Assembly: GCA_009885515.1 (NCBI GenBank)
Contig: VFKO01000327.1
Coordinates: forward strand, 1 to 8,698
Length of the DNA: 8,698 bases
Source of the DNA: Rhodobiaceae bacterium
GTDB lineage: Bacteria > Pseudomonadota > Alphaproteobacteria > Micropepsales > Micropepsaceae
Direction: 5' to 3'
The notes beneath the pieces are model-generated. The model worked only from the letters and a program-made list of their open reading frames with translations, was not told the DNA's origin and did no database searches. How positions within the stretch are numbered: position 1 is the stretch's first letter; each line of letters opens with the position of its first letter. Position numbers and translations under genes: made by a program. Positions 1 to 7,337 of the stretch are shown here, in pieces.

Positions 1-1
1 C

Positions 2-172
2 TTGGGCTGCGTGACGATGCCGGGACCGGTCGATCCGGCGCGGCTGCTGGGGCTGGCGCTGGTTGAGGGGGCGATGGCTGGTTTGAAGGGCGAGATGCGC
101 AAGGCGCGATTGGATCATCCGGTTTCGGCGTTGGGGGCGGCTTTGGCGCCCCGCGTTGACGGGAAAACTTGA
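2..172 (+). CDS. C-terminal 56 residues of an unrecognised protein (5' end outside window)
   Basis: An open frame enters from the left edge and ends at TGA 170-172. The other two plus-strand frames hit stops within about 90 nt. Third codon positions are strongly G/C, like the genes further on, which supports real coding. The tail is rich in Ala, Leu and Gly and reads like a terminal alpha helix (GLALVEGAMAGLKGEMRKAR) followed by a short coil ending in DGKT. No cysteine-cluster, nucleotide-binding or membrane motif is visible and I do not recognise the family. It ends directly against the truncated antitoxin fragment, which continues in the same reading frame after this stop. The visible end may therefore be the natural C-terminus or may have been set by the rearrangement that removed the start of the antitoxin. 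Confidence 0.55.
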   Translation: MGCVTMPGPVDPARLLGLALVEGAMAGLKGEMRKARLDHPVSALGAALAPRVDGKT

Positions 173-187
173 AAAATTCAAATTTTC

Positions 188-367
188 GTGCGCAATCACG
201 GTCAGGACGAGATCGTGATGGTGTCGGCGGATGAATACGGCAGGCTGAAACGGCGCGACAGGGAAGCACTACGCTTTGAGAAACTGACGGACGATGATGC
301 TGCGCAGATCATGAAGGCACGCGTCCCAGGGAAGTACAAGCATTTGGACAAAGAGCTCAAGGGCTGA
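188..367 (+). pseudogene. Truncated Phd/YefM-family antitoxin remnant
   Basis: The frame encodes up to 59 residues from GTG 188, or 49 from ATG 218, ending at TGA 365-367. The stretch VRNHGQDEIVMVSADEYGRL followed by KRRDR matches the middle of Phd/YefM-type antitoxins, where a short beta strand (often written TNHGRP.LVLLS) leads into the DEY.RLKRRD helix. The acidic and basic tail (LTDDDAAQIM, then ending in HLDKELKG) is the usual toxin-binding part. Complete antitoxins carry about 25 more N-terminal residues that form the dimerisation and DNA-binding fold. Here that region is absent, because the frame is closed by the stop at 170-172 and the bases before it code for another protein. There is no Shine-Dalgarno sequence before GTG 188 or ATG 218. 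No toxin ORF follows: the next ATG (373) runs only 24 codons. I infer a decayed toxin-antitoxin locus. The family assignment is by motif only. Confidence 0.6.
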
Positions 368-390
368 AGGCCATGACGTTTCAACGGCGG

Positions 391-412
391 CTATTGGGTT
401 TTTGCCGAATAG
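391..412. other. Small inverted repeat just past the 3' end of the operon
   Basis: CTATT at 391-395 pairs with AATAG at 408-412. After one G-G mismatch, GG (397-398) pairs with CC (405-406), leaving a six-base loop, TTTTTG. The repeat begins 3 nt beyond the stop of the last minus-strand gene, where a 3' hairpin would be expected. In the minus-strand transcript it is followed by AGCCGCC rather than a U run, so it is not a canonical intrinsic terminator. It could protect the mRNA 3' end or be chance. It is the only candidate transcript-end signal seen between 368 and 415. Confidence 0.2.
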
Positions 413-415
413 GCA

Positions 416-2485
416 TCATCGCCCCTCGCGGCGCCAGCCTAGCATGAGGCCACCGACGATGAGCACCAAGGCGATGGCGGGATGGAAGAGCGGGGTTTGG
501 CGGGTGGCGCTGACGGCATAGGCTTCATTGGCGCGCATGCCGATCCAGTTGGCATCGGCGGCGGACCTGCCGGGTCTGGTCCTGCGAATATCAGGAATGC
601 CGTCGCGTTTGATCCAGCGTATGCCCCCTTGAGCTGCCTCGACGACCGGTTTCAGGATGGCGCTTGTGGCGCGAACATCGGAGAGTTCTTTGGGATTGAG
701 CGGGCCTGCTGCGGCAACGGCTTTGAGGTCGCCGTCGCGCAAGCGGTATAGCCCCATCTCTTCGGCTTTGAGCGTGCCAGAGAAGTCACCGTCTTTGGTG
801 GGGGCAAGAGTTACTTGCTCCTGGCGTCCGGTGGGGTAGGTCACTTCGACGGTCGAGGCGCGTTCGGCCATGGTGCGGCGGGTGACGATGAGACGGTTAC
901 CAGTGATGGTGCCGTGCAGGCGTTCTTCTTCGAGGTCGGGTTCCTTCATCAACCAGTGTGCGAGGCGGCGCAGCAGTTCGGCTTGCGGACCGCCGCCTTC
1001 AAAACCGCGCGTCCATAGCCAGGCATGGTCGGAGAGCAGCAGCGCGACGCGGCCTTGCTGCACGCGGTTAAGCACCAACAGGGGGAGGGAATCAGGCCCA
1101 CTCATCAGGGTCTGGCCGCTGAGAACCGAAGCCTGGACGAGGCGAAACCAGCGGCCCCAAGTGGGGCTTGCATCACCACTGTTGGCGCCGGGCAGGCCTG
1201 CGGTCACGGGATGGCGGATGCCGGAACTGGTGAGGCGGGGTTTGTAGCCCTGCTCAATGATGCGGTCCAAGGGTTCTGCCGGAAGCACGGAGGCGAGCGG
1301 TGTCCGGTAGACGCTGAGCGGGGATGCAAATTCCGAACCTGAGGTCACCAGCAACGCGCCACCGGCTTCAACATACCGCGCGACGTTGTCGTAGTAGGCC
1401 ATCGGCAAGACGCCGTGCCGCTGATAGCGGTCGAAGATGATGAGGTTGAACTCGCTCAACTTTTCGTCGAACAGCTCGCGGGTTGGAAACGGAATCAGCG
1501 AAAGTTCGTCGACGGGGGTGCCGTCCTGTTTTTCCGGCGGGCGAAGAATGGTAAAATGGATGAGTGAGACCGAGGGATCGGCCTTGAGCAGGTTTCGCAG
1601 CGTACGCTCGCCCGCGTGCGGTTTGCCCGAGACCAGCAAGACGCGCAGTTGATCGCGAATGCCGGTGGCAACGACCGCGGCACGATTGTTGAGCAGGGTC
1701 AATTCCCTGGGACCGGCATCTGCTGCAATCTCGACTACATTCTCACCGCCATGCGGCAGGCGCAATTCGATGATCGTGCTTTCGCCTGTCCTGGTGGTCT
1801 GGTTGAGAACGATTTCGCCATCAATGCGTACTTCGAGACCGGCGGTGGTTGGCGTTGAAGACCCGAAATCATCCACGCGCACGGTGAATTTCAAGGGTTC
1901 GTTGACGATGCCAAAACGCGGGGCTTGCTGGATTGTGAGCTTGCGATCCCTTTCACCAGGTTCGCCCGTCAACAGCGCATGGAGTGGATAGGACAATTTG
2001 GCGGCGGTGCCGGTGGGGACATCGTGAACCTGTCCGTCGGTGACCAGCACGGCTCCGGCGATGCGATCAGGCGGTACATCGGCGAGGGCTTCGGCCAGCG
2101 GTCCGAAAAGTGCGGTGCCGCCATCGCTGACGCGGTCGCGATTTTCCGTGACCGTTATAATTCGAACTTCCAGGTCTTTGTGCACGCCGAGCCTCGCGCG
2201 CAATTTTTCAACCGCATCCGTGACCGACTTTGAGCGATCACCTATGGCCTGGCTTTGACTTTGATCGGCGACGATCACCGCAACATCGGGAAGTCCGCTG
2301 CGTTCTTCTTCGACTATTGCGGGGTTGGCGACAACCAATAATGCGGCAGCCATTGCCAATGCCCGCCACGGGGTACCCGGTGCGCGAAGCAATAGTCCGG
2401 CGCCGACAATCGCCGCTGACAATACAGTCAATGCGAGCAGCGTGATGAGCGACAGATGGGGTACAAAGACGACGTCGAGGGCCAC
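416..2485 (-). CDS. Membrane-anchored VWA / glutamine-amidotransferase-fold protein
   Basis: 689 residues, last gene of the operon. Two N-terminal membrane segments (about 9-33 and 41-57) flank a short basic loop, and one C-terminal segment (about 667-684) is followed by GWRREGR. The positive-inside rule then puts residues 58-666 in the periplasm. Residues 66-175 resemble a VWA domain with a full metal-site signature: DQSQS at 74-78 (DxSxS), a candidate metal-site threonine T124 in GGTALFGPL, and TDG at 149-151. Residues about 280-515 look like a class I glutamine-amidotransferase-like fold (RVLLVSGKP, LIIFDRY, YVEAGGALLVTSG), but the protein has no cysteine at all, so a Cys-dependent amidotransferase reaction is excluded. 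The start is GTG at 2483-2485, 3 nt after the TAG of the upstream gene, with only a weak GGGA upstream; no Met occurs before residue 45, and starting there would delete the first membrane segment. Such proteins are recurrent last members of alphaproteobacterial MoxR/DUF58 operons; their role is unknown. Confidence 0.85.
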   Translation of the reverse strand: MALDVVFVPHLSLITLLALTVLSAAIVGAGLLLRAPGTPWRALAMAAALLVVANPAIVEEERSGLPDVAVIVADQSQSQAIGDRSKSVTDAVEKLRARLGVHKDLEVRIITVTENRDRVSDGGTALFGPLAEALADVPPDRIAGAVLVTDGQVHDVPTGTAAKLSYPLHALLTGEPGERDRKLTIQQAPRFGIVNEPLKFTVRVDDFGSSTPTTAGLEVRIDGEIVLNQTTRTGESTIIELRLPHGGENVVEIAADAGPRELTLLNNRAAVVATGIRDQLRVLLVSGKPHAGERTLRNLLKADPSVSLIHFTILRPPEKQDGTPVDELSLIPFPTRELFDEKLSEFNLIIFDRYQRHGVLPMAYYDNVARYVEAGGALLVTSGSEFASPLSVYRTPLASVLPAEPLDRIIEQGYKPRLTSSGIRHPVTAGLPGANSGDASPTWGRWFRLVQASVLSGQTLMSGPDSLPLLVLNRVQQGRVALLLSDHAWLWTRGFEGGGPQAELLRRLAHWLMKEPDLEEERLHGTITGNRLIVTRRTMAERASTVEVTYPTGRQEQVTLAPTKDGDFSGTLKAEEMGLYRLRDGDLKAVAAAGPLNPKELSDVRATSAILKPVVEAAQGGIRWIKRDGIPDIRRTRPGRSAADANWIGMRANEAYAVSATRQTPLFHPAIALVLIVGGLMLGWRREGR

Positions 2486-2488
2486 GCG

Positions 2489-5251
2489 CTATTGTCCCAA
2501 ACGTTCTAGAATATGAGACGTGTGCACGGCGTCAGCTTTGTAATTGCCGGTCAGATTGTACATCACCAGATTGATGCCAAACCGCATCGCGATTTCACGC
2601 TGGCGCTCGCCGCCAGGCACAACGGCCGCCAGGGCGTGGCCGTCAGCGTCTTTTGCCCAGGCTGCTGCCCAATCCGCAGCGCCGACAATGATGGGTGAGA
2701 CGCCGTCGGAAGCGGTTGTGGATGACGAGCCATCATCGGAGGATTGCCTGGCTTCGATCCAGACACGGCCCGAGGCCCAGCGGCCCGGATATTCACGCAG
2801 GAGGTAGAACGTGCGTGAGAGCACATGTTCCTGCGTCAGGAGTTGAAGAGGCGGAATATCGAGACCGGCAAGCAGGCGGCGCAAAATGATGGAGCCGCGG
2901 GCCGCGCTTCCGGTTGCAAGCGGCATGGCCGTATCCTGGTCGCGGGTGTCAAAGATGATCGTGCCACCATTGCGCATGAAGAAGTCAACTCTGGCAAGTG
3001 CCGCTGCAGACAGCTGGGCTTGATTGTTGGTGACCGGCCAATAGATGAACGGGAAAAAGGCAAGTTCATCAGATTCGATATCGAGCGCCATGGGGTCGCC
3101 GGGTTCGACGGCGGTACGTTCCTTCAGTGCATTCGTCAAACCGGAGAGGCCAGCCTTGCTCATCGCGTCGACTTCGGGGTCGCCGGTGAGGACGTAAGCC
3201 AAGCGATAGTCGAGAGTGGCTTTGAGAGCGAAACTGTCGTCGGCGCTGGAGGGCGAAGCGATAAAGCCAATGACGATTGCCGCAATGAGAATGTTTGCCA
3301 CCGGTCGGAGCCCCAGGCGCAGCGGGGCAATCAGACCACGCAACAAGAGCCCTGCGATCAAATCAACCAATGCCAATGCAATCGCTATCGCCATCACCAC
3401 ATATTTGAGCTCAGCGGCTTGGCGTAAGCCAAATTCGGTGGTTTGGATACCTGAAGGCAGAATGGGCAGCGCCGTGAGCGTGGCGTCATGCCTGAACAGA
3501 TTGAATGCCCGGCGTATGCCCCCGTCGCCGTAGAATCCCGGTGGGTGCTGGGGGTCTGGTGTTGCCGTTTCGAAGTCTGCAGCGCGCAATGGCGATGCGG
3601 ATGCCGATGGAGTTCCCAAACGTCCAAAGCCGTCCAGAGTCTCTGCAGGGATGAGGGGCACTGACACTGTGTTTGCGGTCCCGTCATCGCCCGAGATGCC
3701 GGCCGATAGGGCAATGATGCGCCGGATCATGTCGACGAAAAGCCCAGAAAGCGGCAGAGACGACCACGATGTATTGGCTGTGACATGGAACAAAACAATC
3801 CAGCCCTTGTCGCGTTGGGTGGCTGTGACCAGCGGTGTGCCATCGGCAAGCTGGGCCCAAGTGCGCACATCGCTGCCGGTGCCAGGTTCGGTCAATACCT
3901 GACGCTTGATGGTGACGTCGTCAGGGATGGGTAGACCGGCGAAGGGGCTGTCTTCAGGCCAAGCGCTGAGAGATTGGGGTTTTTCCCATGACATTGAGGA
4001 ACCCAGCAGGCGGCCCCCGGTGCGCAGCTTGCCAGGGATAAGATTGTCGCTTTGCGCCGCGAGTTTTGGACCAGAAAAACGGATCAGCACACCGCCGCGT
4101 GAGACCCATTGCGCTGCCGACGCCTTGTCCGCGCCGACGATGTGTCCGACATCGGTGAGGATGAGGACAGAGAGCCCTGCTGTTACAAGGCTTGCGATCT
4201 TGCCGTGGTGCAGCTCGGCAAAAGGCTGCAGAGCGCGATCCAGATAAAACAAATCGGAGAGGAGGGGCTGGGCCGCATCAACAGACTGGCCCGAGACGAG
4301 GCCGACGGGTCTGCGGCGCCAACGCTCATCGATCAAGACCGTTGCACCGGCCGATTGATGGTCAGCAATTTCGACGCGGGCGAGATCATTGCGCAGTTCG
4401 GTTGCAAGTTCGAGTTTAATGTCCGTTCTGACTTCGCCATCCTTCAAAGTGAATTCGTGCGATGAAAGATAGCGGCCGTTCGTTCCGGTGGCGCGCAATT
4501 TTGCGGTCATTTCGCCTTTGCTGCTGCCACGGATGACGCGAAAAATCAGTGCGCTGCCCTCGACTCTGGGAAGGGTCGAGCCCAGCGCGGTGTTTAAAGG
4601 GCCGTCGGTCATCAGGCGCAATTCACCGATCGCCGATAGCCCGCGTGCGAATGCGGCGGCGTTGCCATCTTCAAGTCCATCGGTCAACCAGATGATGTCC
4701 GGGTTGTTCTTGAGGTTCAATTTTTGCAAAGCTGCCAGCGCTTTGGCGCGATCAACGCCGAAGGGCTGGGGGGTGACAGATTTTACGGCGCCCTGGGCTT
4801 CAGCGCCCGACATTGGTTTCAACTGGACTGCAGCATCGCTTAACGCTGTAGGCACCACGATGAGGGGGCGGTTGTCGCGCTCGGCTTCGGAGGCCAATGT
4901 TTGCATGGCTCCGGCACGGTCATCCCACCGGGCGCTTGCGGCCCAGCCATTGTCGATCACGACGACGACGGCGCTTGATTTCAGGCCTGCGGTTTGTGGA
5001 TTGAGATAAGGATCGGCGAGGGCAAAGATAATTAGGGCTGCAAGGGTCACGCGCAAAATGAGTAGCCACAACGGTGTACGCGCGGGTGTTTCCTCGCCTT
5101 GCTTCAGGCCGAGCAAAAGACGGACGGCCGGGAAAGGAACGCGCTTGGGGGCTGGTGGCGTCACGCGCAGCAGCCACCAGATCACCGGCAGAACAATGAG
5201 CCCGAAGAGAACCCATGGAGCACCAAACGCGAGCGGACCGATTGTTGACAC
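2489..5251 (-). CDS. BatA-like / DUF4159 multidomain membrane protein
   Basis: 920 residues. Order of parts: BatA-type N-terminal double membrane segment (about 8-28 and 61-80, with the basic loop PPAPKRVPFPAVR); a VWA-like region (93-210) with a damaged metal site, DNGWA at 100-104 in place of DxSxS but with TDG kept at 190-192; an amidotransferase-like fold (about 315-510); two more membrane segments (about 616-637 and 651-666) with arginines in the loop; and DUF4159 (about 674-910), recognised from RLAYVLTGDPEVD, DELAFFPFIYWPV and GGTIIFDTRD. Charge distribution places both large regions in the periplasm. There is no cysteine in the whole protein. A Ser/Thr/Asp-rich insert (837-850) interrupts DUF4159. 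The start is GTG 5249-5251, 7 nt after the DUF58 stop, with a good ribosome binding site, and the first residues fit the family. The molecular function of the family is unknown. Confidence 0.88.
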   Translation of the reverse strand: MSTIGPLAFGAPWVLFGLIVLPVIWWLLRVTPPAPKRVPFPAVRLLLGLKQGEETPARTPLWLLILRVTLAALIIFALADPYLNPQTAGLKSSAVVVVIDNGWAASARWDDRAGAMQTLASEAERDNRPLIVVPTALSDAAVQLKPMSGAEAQGAVKSVTPQPFGVDRAKALAALQKLNLKNNPDIIWLTDGLEDGNAAAFARGLSAIGELRLMTDGPLNTALGSTLPRVEGSALIFRVIRGSSKGEMTAKLRATGTNGRYLSSHEFTLKDGEVRTDIKLELATELRNDLARVEIADHQSAGATVLIDERWRRRPVGLVSGQSVDAAQPLLSDLFYLDRALQPFAELHHGKIASLVTAGLSVLILTDVGHIVGADKASAAQWVSRGGVLIRFSGPKLAAQSDNLIPGKLRTGGRLLGSSMSWEKPQSLSAWPEDSPFAGLPIPDDVTIKRQVLTEPGTGSDVRTWAQLADGTPLVTATQRDKGWIVLFHVTANTSWSSLPLSGLFVDMIRRIIALSAGISGDDGTANTVSVPLIPAETLDGFGRLGTPSASASPLRAADFETATPDPQHPPGFYGDGGIRRAFNLFRHDATLTALPILPSGIQTTEFGLRQAAELKYVVMAIAIALALVDLIAGLLLRGLIAPLRLGLRPVANILIAAIVIGFIASPSSADDSFALKATLDYRLAYVLTGDPEVDAMSKAGLSGLTNALKERTAVEPGDPMALDIESDELAFFPFIYWPVTNNQAQLSAAALARVDFFMRNGGTIIFDTRDQDTAMPLATGSAARGSIILRRLLAGLDIPPLQLLTQEHVLSRTFYLLREYPGRWASGRVWIEARQSSDDGSSSTTASDGVSPIIVGAADWAAAWAKDADGHALAAVVPGGERQREIAMRFGINLVMYNLTGNYKADAVHTSHILERLGQ

Positions 5252-5257
5252 CTGGCG

Positions 5258-5265
5258 CCTACCTC
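5258..5265 (-). promoter_or_regulatory. Ribosome binding site overlapping the DUF58 stop
   Basis: The minus-strand sequence GAGGTAGG lies 6-10 nt upstream of the GTG start at 5249-5251 and contains the TAG stop of the DUF58 gene (5259-5261). It is the clearest Shine-Dalgarno sequence in the operon. It settles the GTG as the start of the DUF4159 gene and implies translational coupling between the two genes. Confidence 0.55.
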
Positions 5266-6209
5266 ATCTCGAAGGGGCGGTGTGCCGCCAAGGCCGCATA
5301 GGCTGCGAGCAGTGCGCTTTGCGCCGGGCGATCGGTTCGATGGGTTGCAAAGGTCCAGTCCTGACGGCGGCAGGCTTGACCAAGTTCGCTGCGCAAGCTC
5401 TGCAGCCGGTCGCGATAGGCGTCGCGCAATGTTTCGGCGCGCCGCGCCAGCATGCGCGTTTGCGAAGCAACGTCCTCGAACTCGGTCCGGCCATCGAAGG
5501 GCAGGTCTTCTTCGGCTGGGTCGAGGACCTGAATGAGATGGCCGCGCACACCCAGCGCACCATAGTGGCGCAGCACCGCCAACACCTTGTCGAATGGCTG
5601 GAGAAAATCGCTGATCAATATGATCTGGGAAAAGCGTGGCAAAACGACGAGGCGCGGCACGCATTGGCGCGTGCTCATGTTCAGTGAAAAATTCAGGGCG
5701 ATCCGGTTCAAGGCCTGGCGGCCGACCGACGCCGGACTGGTGCCGCCAAGTTCGCCCACGCGTTCGCCCCCGCGTACCAGCAGCGAGGCAAAGGCCAAAG
5801 CGAGCACCGTGGCACGCTCAACCTTGGTCCCGGTTGCGACGTGTGACTTGTAGTGCATCGAGGGTGAGGCGTCGCGCCAGATCCAGACGCTGGCTGCGGC
5901 AGACCATTCGCGTTCGCGGACAAAAAGGTGCTGCGATTTGGACGACTGACGCCAGTCAATCGCCATTGAGGGATCTTCGTCACGGTAGCGGCGGAACTGC
6001 CAGAAGGCATCACCCTGGCCCACACGCCTGCGGCCGTGATCGCCCTGGGCGATGGTGGCGGCAATGCGGTCGGCCTGGACCATGAGGGCCGGCAATCGGG
6101 CGCTTAAGCGCTCAGCCTGCAGGCGCGCGTCTTCTTCGCGCCTGGTTCCCATGACCCAGGCACCGAATCGCGATGTTGCAGATTCCGATTTCAGAGGCTT
6201 CAATTCCAA
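5259..6209 (-). CDS. DUF58 domain protein (VWA-like, cytoplasmic)
   Basis: 316 residues from the first possible start. The DUF58 signature lies at about 58-99: HGRRRVGQGDAFWQFRRYR, then IDWRQSSKS and FVRER. It continues into a VWA-like fold with an intact metal-site motif DASPS (113-117) and the strand IILISDF (196-202). There is no membrane segment or signal peptide, so the protein should be cytoplasmic. DUF58 proteins are regularly encoded next to MoxR ATPases and are presumed partners or clients. The start is uncertain. TTG 6207-6209 directly follows an in-frame TAG and lies only 3 nt from AGGG (6213-6216); TTG 6201-6203, two codons later, has a 9-nt spacing and looks better; ATG at residue 20 would still keep the whole conserved domain. 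The C-terminus (RPFEMR) abuts the start of the next gene. Confidence 0.88.
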   Translation of the reverse strand: MELKPLKSESATSRFGAWVMGTRREEDARLQAERLSARLPALMVQADRIAATIAQGDHGRRRVGQGDAFWQFRRYRDEDPSMAIDWRQSSKSQHLFVREREWSAAASVWIWRDASPSMHYKSHVATGTKVERATVLALAFASLLVRGGERVGELGGTSPASVGRQALNRIALNFSLNMSTRQCVPRLVVLPRFSQIILISDFLQPFDKVLAVLRHYGALGVRGHLIQVLDPAEEDLPFDGRTEFEDVASQTRMLARRAETLRDAYRDRLQSLRSELGQACRRQDWTFATHRTDRPAQSALLAAYAALAAHRPFEMR

Positions 6210-6224
6210 CTACCCTGTTACGCG

Positions 6225-6247
6225 TGATCGGGCCACACCCCTGATCA
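6225..6247 (-). other. Intercistronic hairpin between the MoxR and DUF58 genes
   Basis: TGATC and GGG (6225-6232) pair with CCC and GATCA (6239-6247), giving an eight-base-pair stem with one unpaired base at 6242 and a six-base loop. In the transcript the hairpin begins on the UGA stop of the MoxR gene and ends 15 nt before the first DUF58 start. No U run follows, so it is not an intrinsic terminator. It may stabilise the upstream message or tune relative expression. That role is inference; the pairing is read directly from the sequence. Confidence 0.35.
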
Positions 6248-7270
6248 CAAATACGGTCTCGTCAAGCGATTGATGACGTCAGCCATCGTCACGCCGTCGG
6301 CGCGGGCCGCAAAGGTTAGCGCCATTCTGTGACGCAAGACCGGTTGGGCCAGTGCCACGACATCATCGATGGATGGCGCGAAGCGACCCTCGATCAAAGC
6401 GCGTGCACGCACGGCCAGCGAGAACGCCTGGCTGGCCCGTGGACCTGGGCCCCAAGACACATGGGCTTTGATATCTTCGGCGCCACCTTCTTCGGGGCGG
6501 GCACTGCGCACAAGTTTCAGTATGGCATCCAGCACTTTCTCACCGATGGGAATGGCGCGAACCAGGCGCTGAAAGAACATCATGTCCTGAGCGCGAATGA
6601 CTTCTTTGGCGTGTTCGTCCGTGACGCCGGTGGTTGCGAGCAACACTCGTTTTTCAGCTTCAAGGTCGGGATAGCCGATGTTGATTTGCAACAGGAAGCG
6701 GTCGAGCTGGGCTTCAGGCAGCGGGTAGGTGCCTTCCTGTTCCAGCGGGTTTTGTGTCGCGAGCACATGGAACGGGTGGGGCAGGTCGTAGCGCATGCCG
6801 GCGACAGTGACGTGATGTTCCTGCATCGCCTGAAGCAGCGCCGATTGCGTGCGCGGGCTGGCGCGATTGATTTCGTCGGCCATGAGAAGCTGGGCAAAGA
6901 CCGGGCCCTTGATGAAGCGAAAGGTGCGGCGGCCATTTTCGGCTTCTTCGAGCACTTCAGATCCAACAATGTCGGCGGGCATGAGATCAGGGGTGAACTG
7001 AATGCGTTTGGTAGCGAGCCCCAAGACAATGCCAAGCGTTTCGACAAGTTTGGTTTTGGCCAGACCCGGAACACCGATCAGCAAGCCGTGGCCGCCGGCC
7101 AGCATAGTGATCAGCGACTGATCGACGGCTTCACGCTGACCGAAGATGACGCGGCCGATGGCTTCGCGCACCGCGGCAAGCTTGGCGACCGCATGTTCGA
7201 CTTCGCGAACGATGCTGTCTGAATTGTCGAGAGCTGGCAGATTGGGCGACACTGGGGCTCTTCCGTTCAA
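6245..7270 (-). CDS. MoxR-family AAA+ ATPase
   Basis: 341 residues, first gene of the operon. The AAA+ motifs are complete: Walker A GVPGLAKTK (66-74), Walker B LLMADE (128-133, D132/E133), sensor 1 ATQNP (N174), the LDRF segment with R191, and sensor 2 GPGPRAS (R278). Length and the phrases GTYPLPEAQLDRF and HVLATQNPLEQEG are typical of MoxR. MoxR ATPases hydrolyse ATP and are thought to remodel or insert cofactors into VWA-domain partners; the three VWA-like genes downstream fit. No membrane segment is seen, so it should be cytoplasmic. The longest frame begins at TTG 7268-7270 with poor Shine-Dalgarno support. GTG 7250-7252 (residue 7) is preceded by GGAAG at good spacing and is a strong alternative start. 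The upstream in-frame TGA excludes any earlier ATG start. The gene ends at TGA 6245-6247. Confidence 0.93.
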   Translation of the reverse strand: MNGRAPVSPNLPALDNSDSIVREVEHAVAKLAAVREAIGRVIFGQREAVDQSLITMLAGGHGLLIGVPGLAKTKLVETLGIVLGLATKRIQFTPDLMPADIVGSEVLEEAENGRRTFRFIKGPVFAQLLMADEINRASPRTQSALLQAMQEHHVTVAGMRYDLPHPFHVLATQNPLEQEGTYPLPEAQLDRFLLQINIGYPDLEAEKRVLLATTGVTDEHAKEVIRAQDMMFFQRLVRAIPIGEKVLDAILKLVRSARPEEGGAEDIKAHVSWGPGPRASQAFSLAVRARALIEGRFAPSIDDVVALAQPVLRHRMALTFAARADGVTMADVINRLTRPYL

Positions 7271-7337
7271 ACTCGTTAATGGGGGATCATTTCACGCACA
7301 GGCGCGGCTTTTTCATGGCACCGCAGGTTACGTCTTT

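Noticed and set aside
202..384. A 60-codon minus-strand frame opposite the antitoxin remnant
   Set aside because: The sense strand carries a recognisable antitoxin motif; the antisense translation is Ser-rich and unconvincing.
373..447. Short plus-strand ORF beginning MTFQRR, in the place where a toxin partner would lie
   Set aside because: Only 24 codons long, and it overlaps the 3' end of the last operon gene. The first residues recall some MazF/PemK-type toxins, but nothing after them matches, so a toxin remnant cannot be supported.
2825..3427. A 200-codon plus-strand frame opposite the DUF4159 gene
   Set aside because: It is codon-aligned antisense to a clearly conserved coding region, and its translation resembles no family I know.
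5058..5687. A 209-codon plus-strand frame across the DUF4159/DUF58 junction
   Set aside because: It lies opposite two well-supported genes and has no recognisable motif and no convincing ribosome binding site.
6329..7222. A 297-codon open frame on the plus strand opposite the MoxR gene
   Set aside because: It is codon-aligned antisense to the MoxR gene. Such frames stay open when the sense gene avoids TTA, CTA and TCA codons, as GC-rich genes do. The MoxR product has full AAA+ motifs, while this frame shows no recognisable domain.
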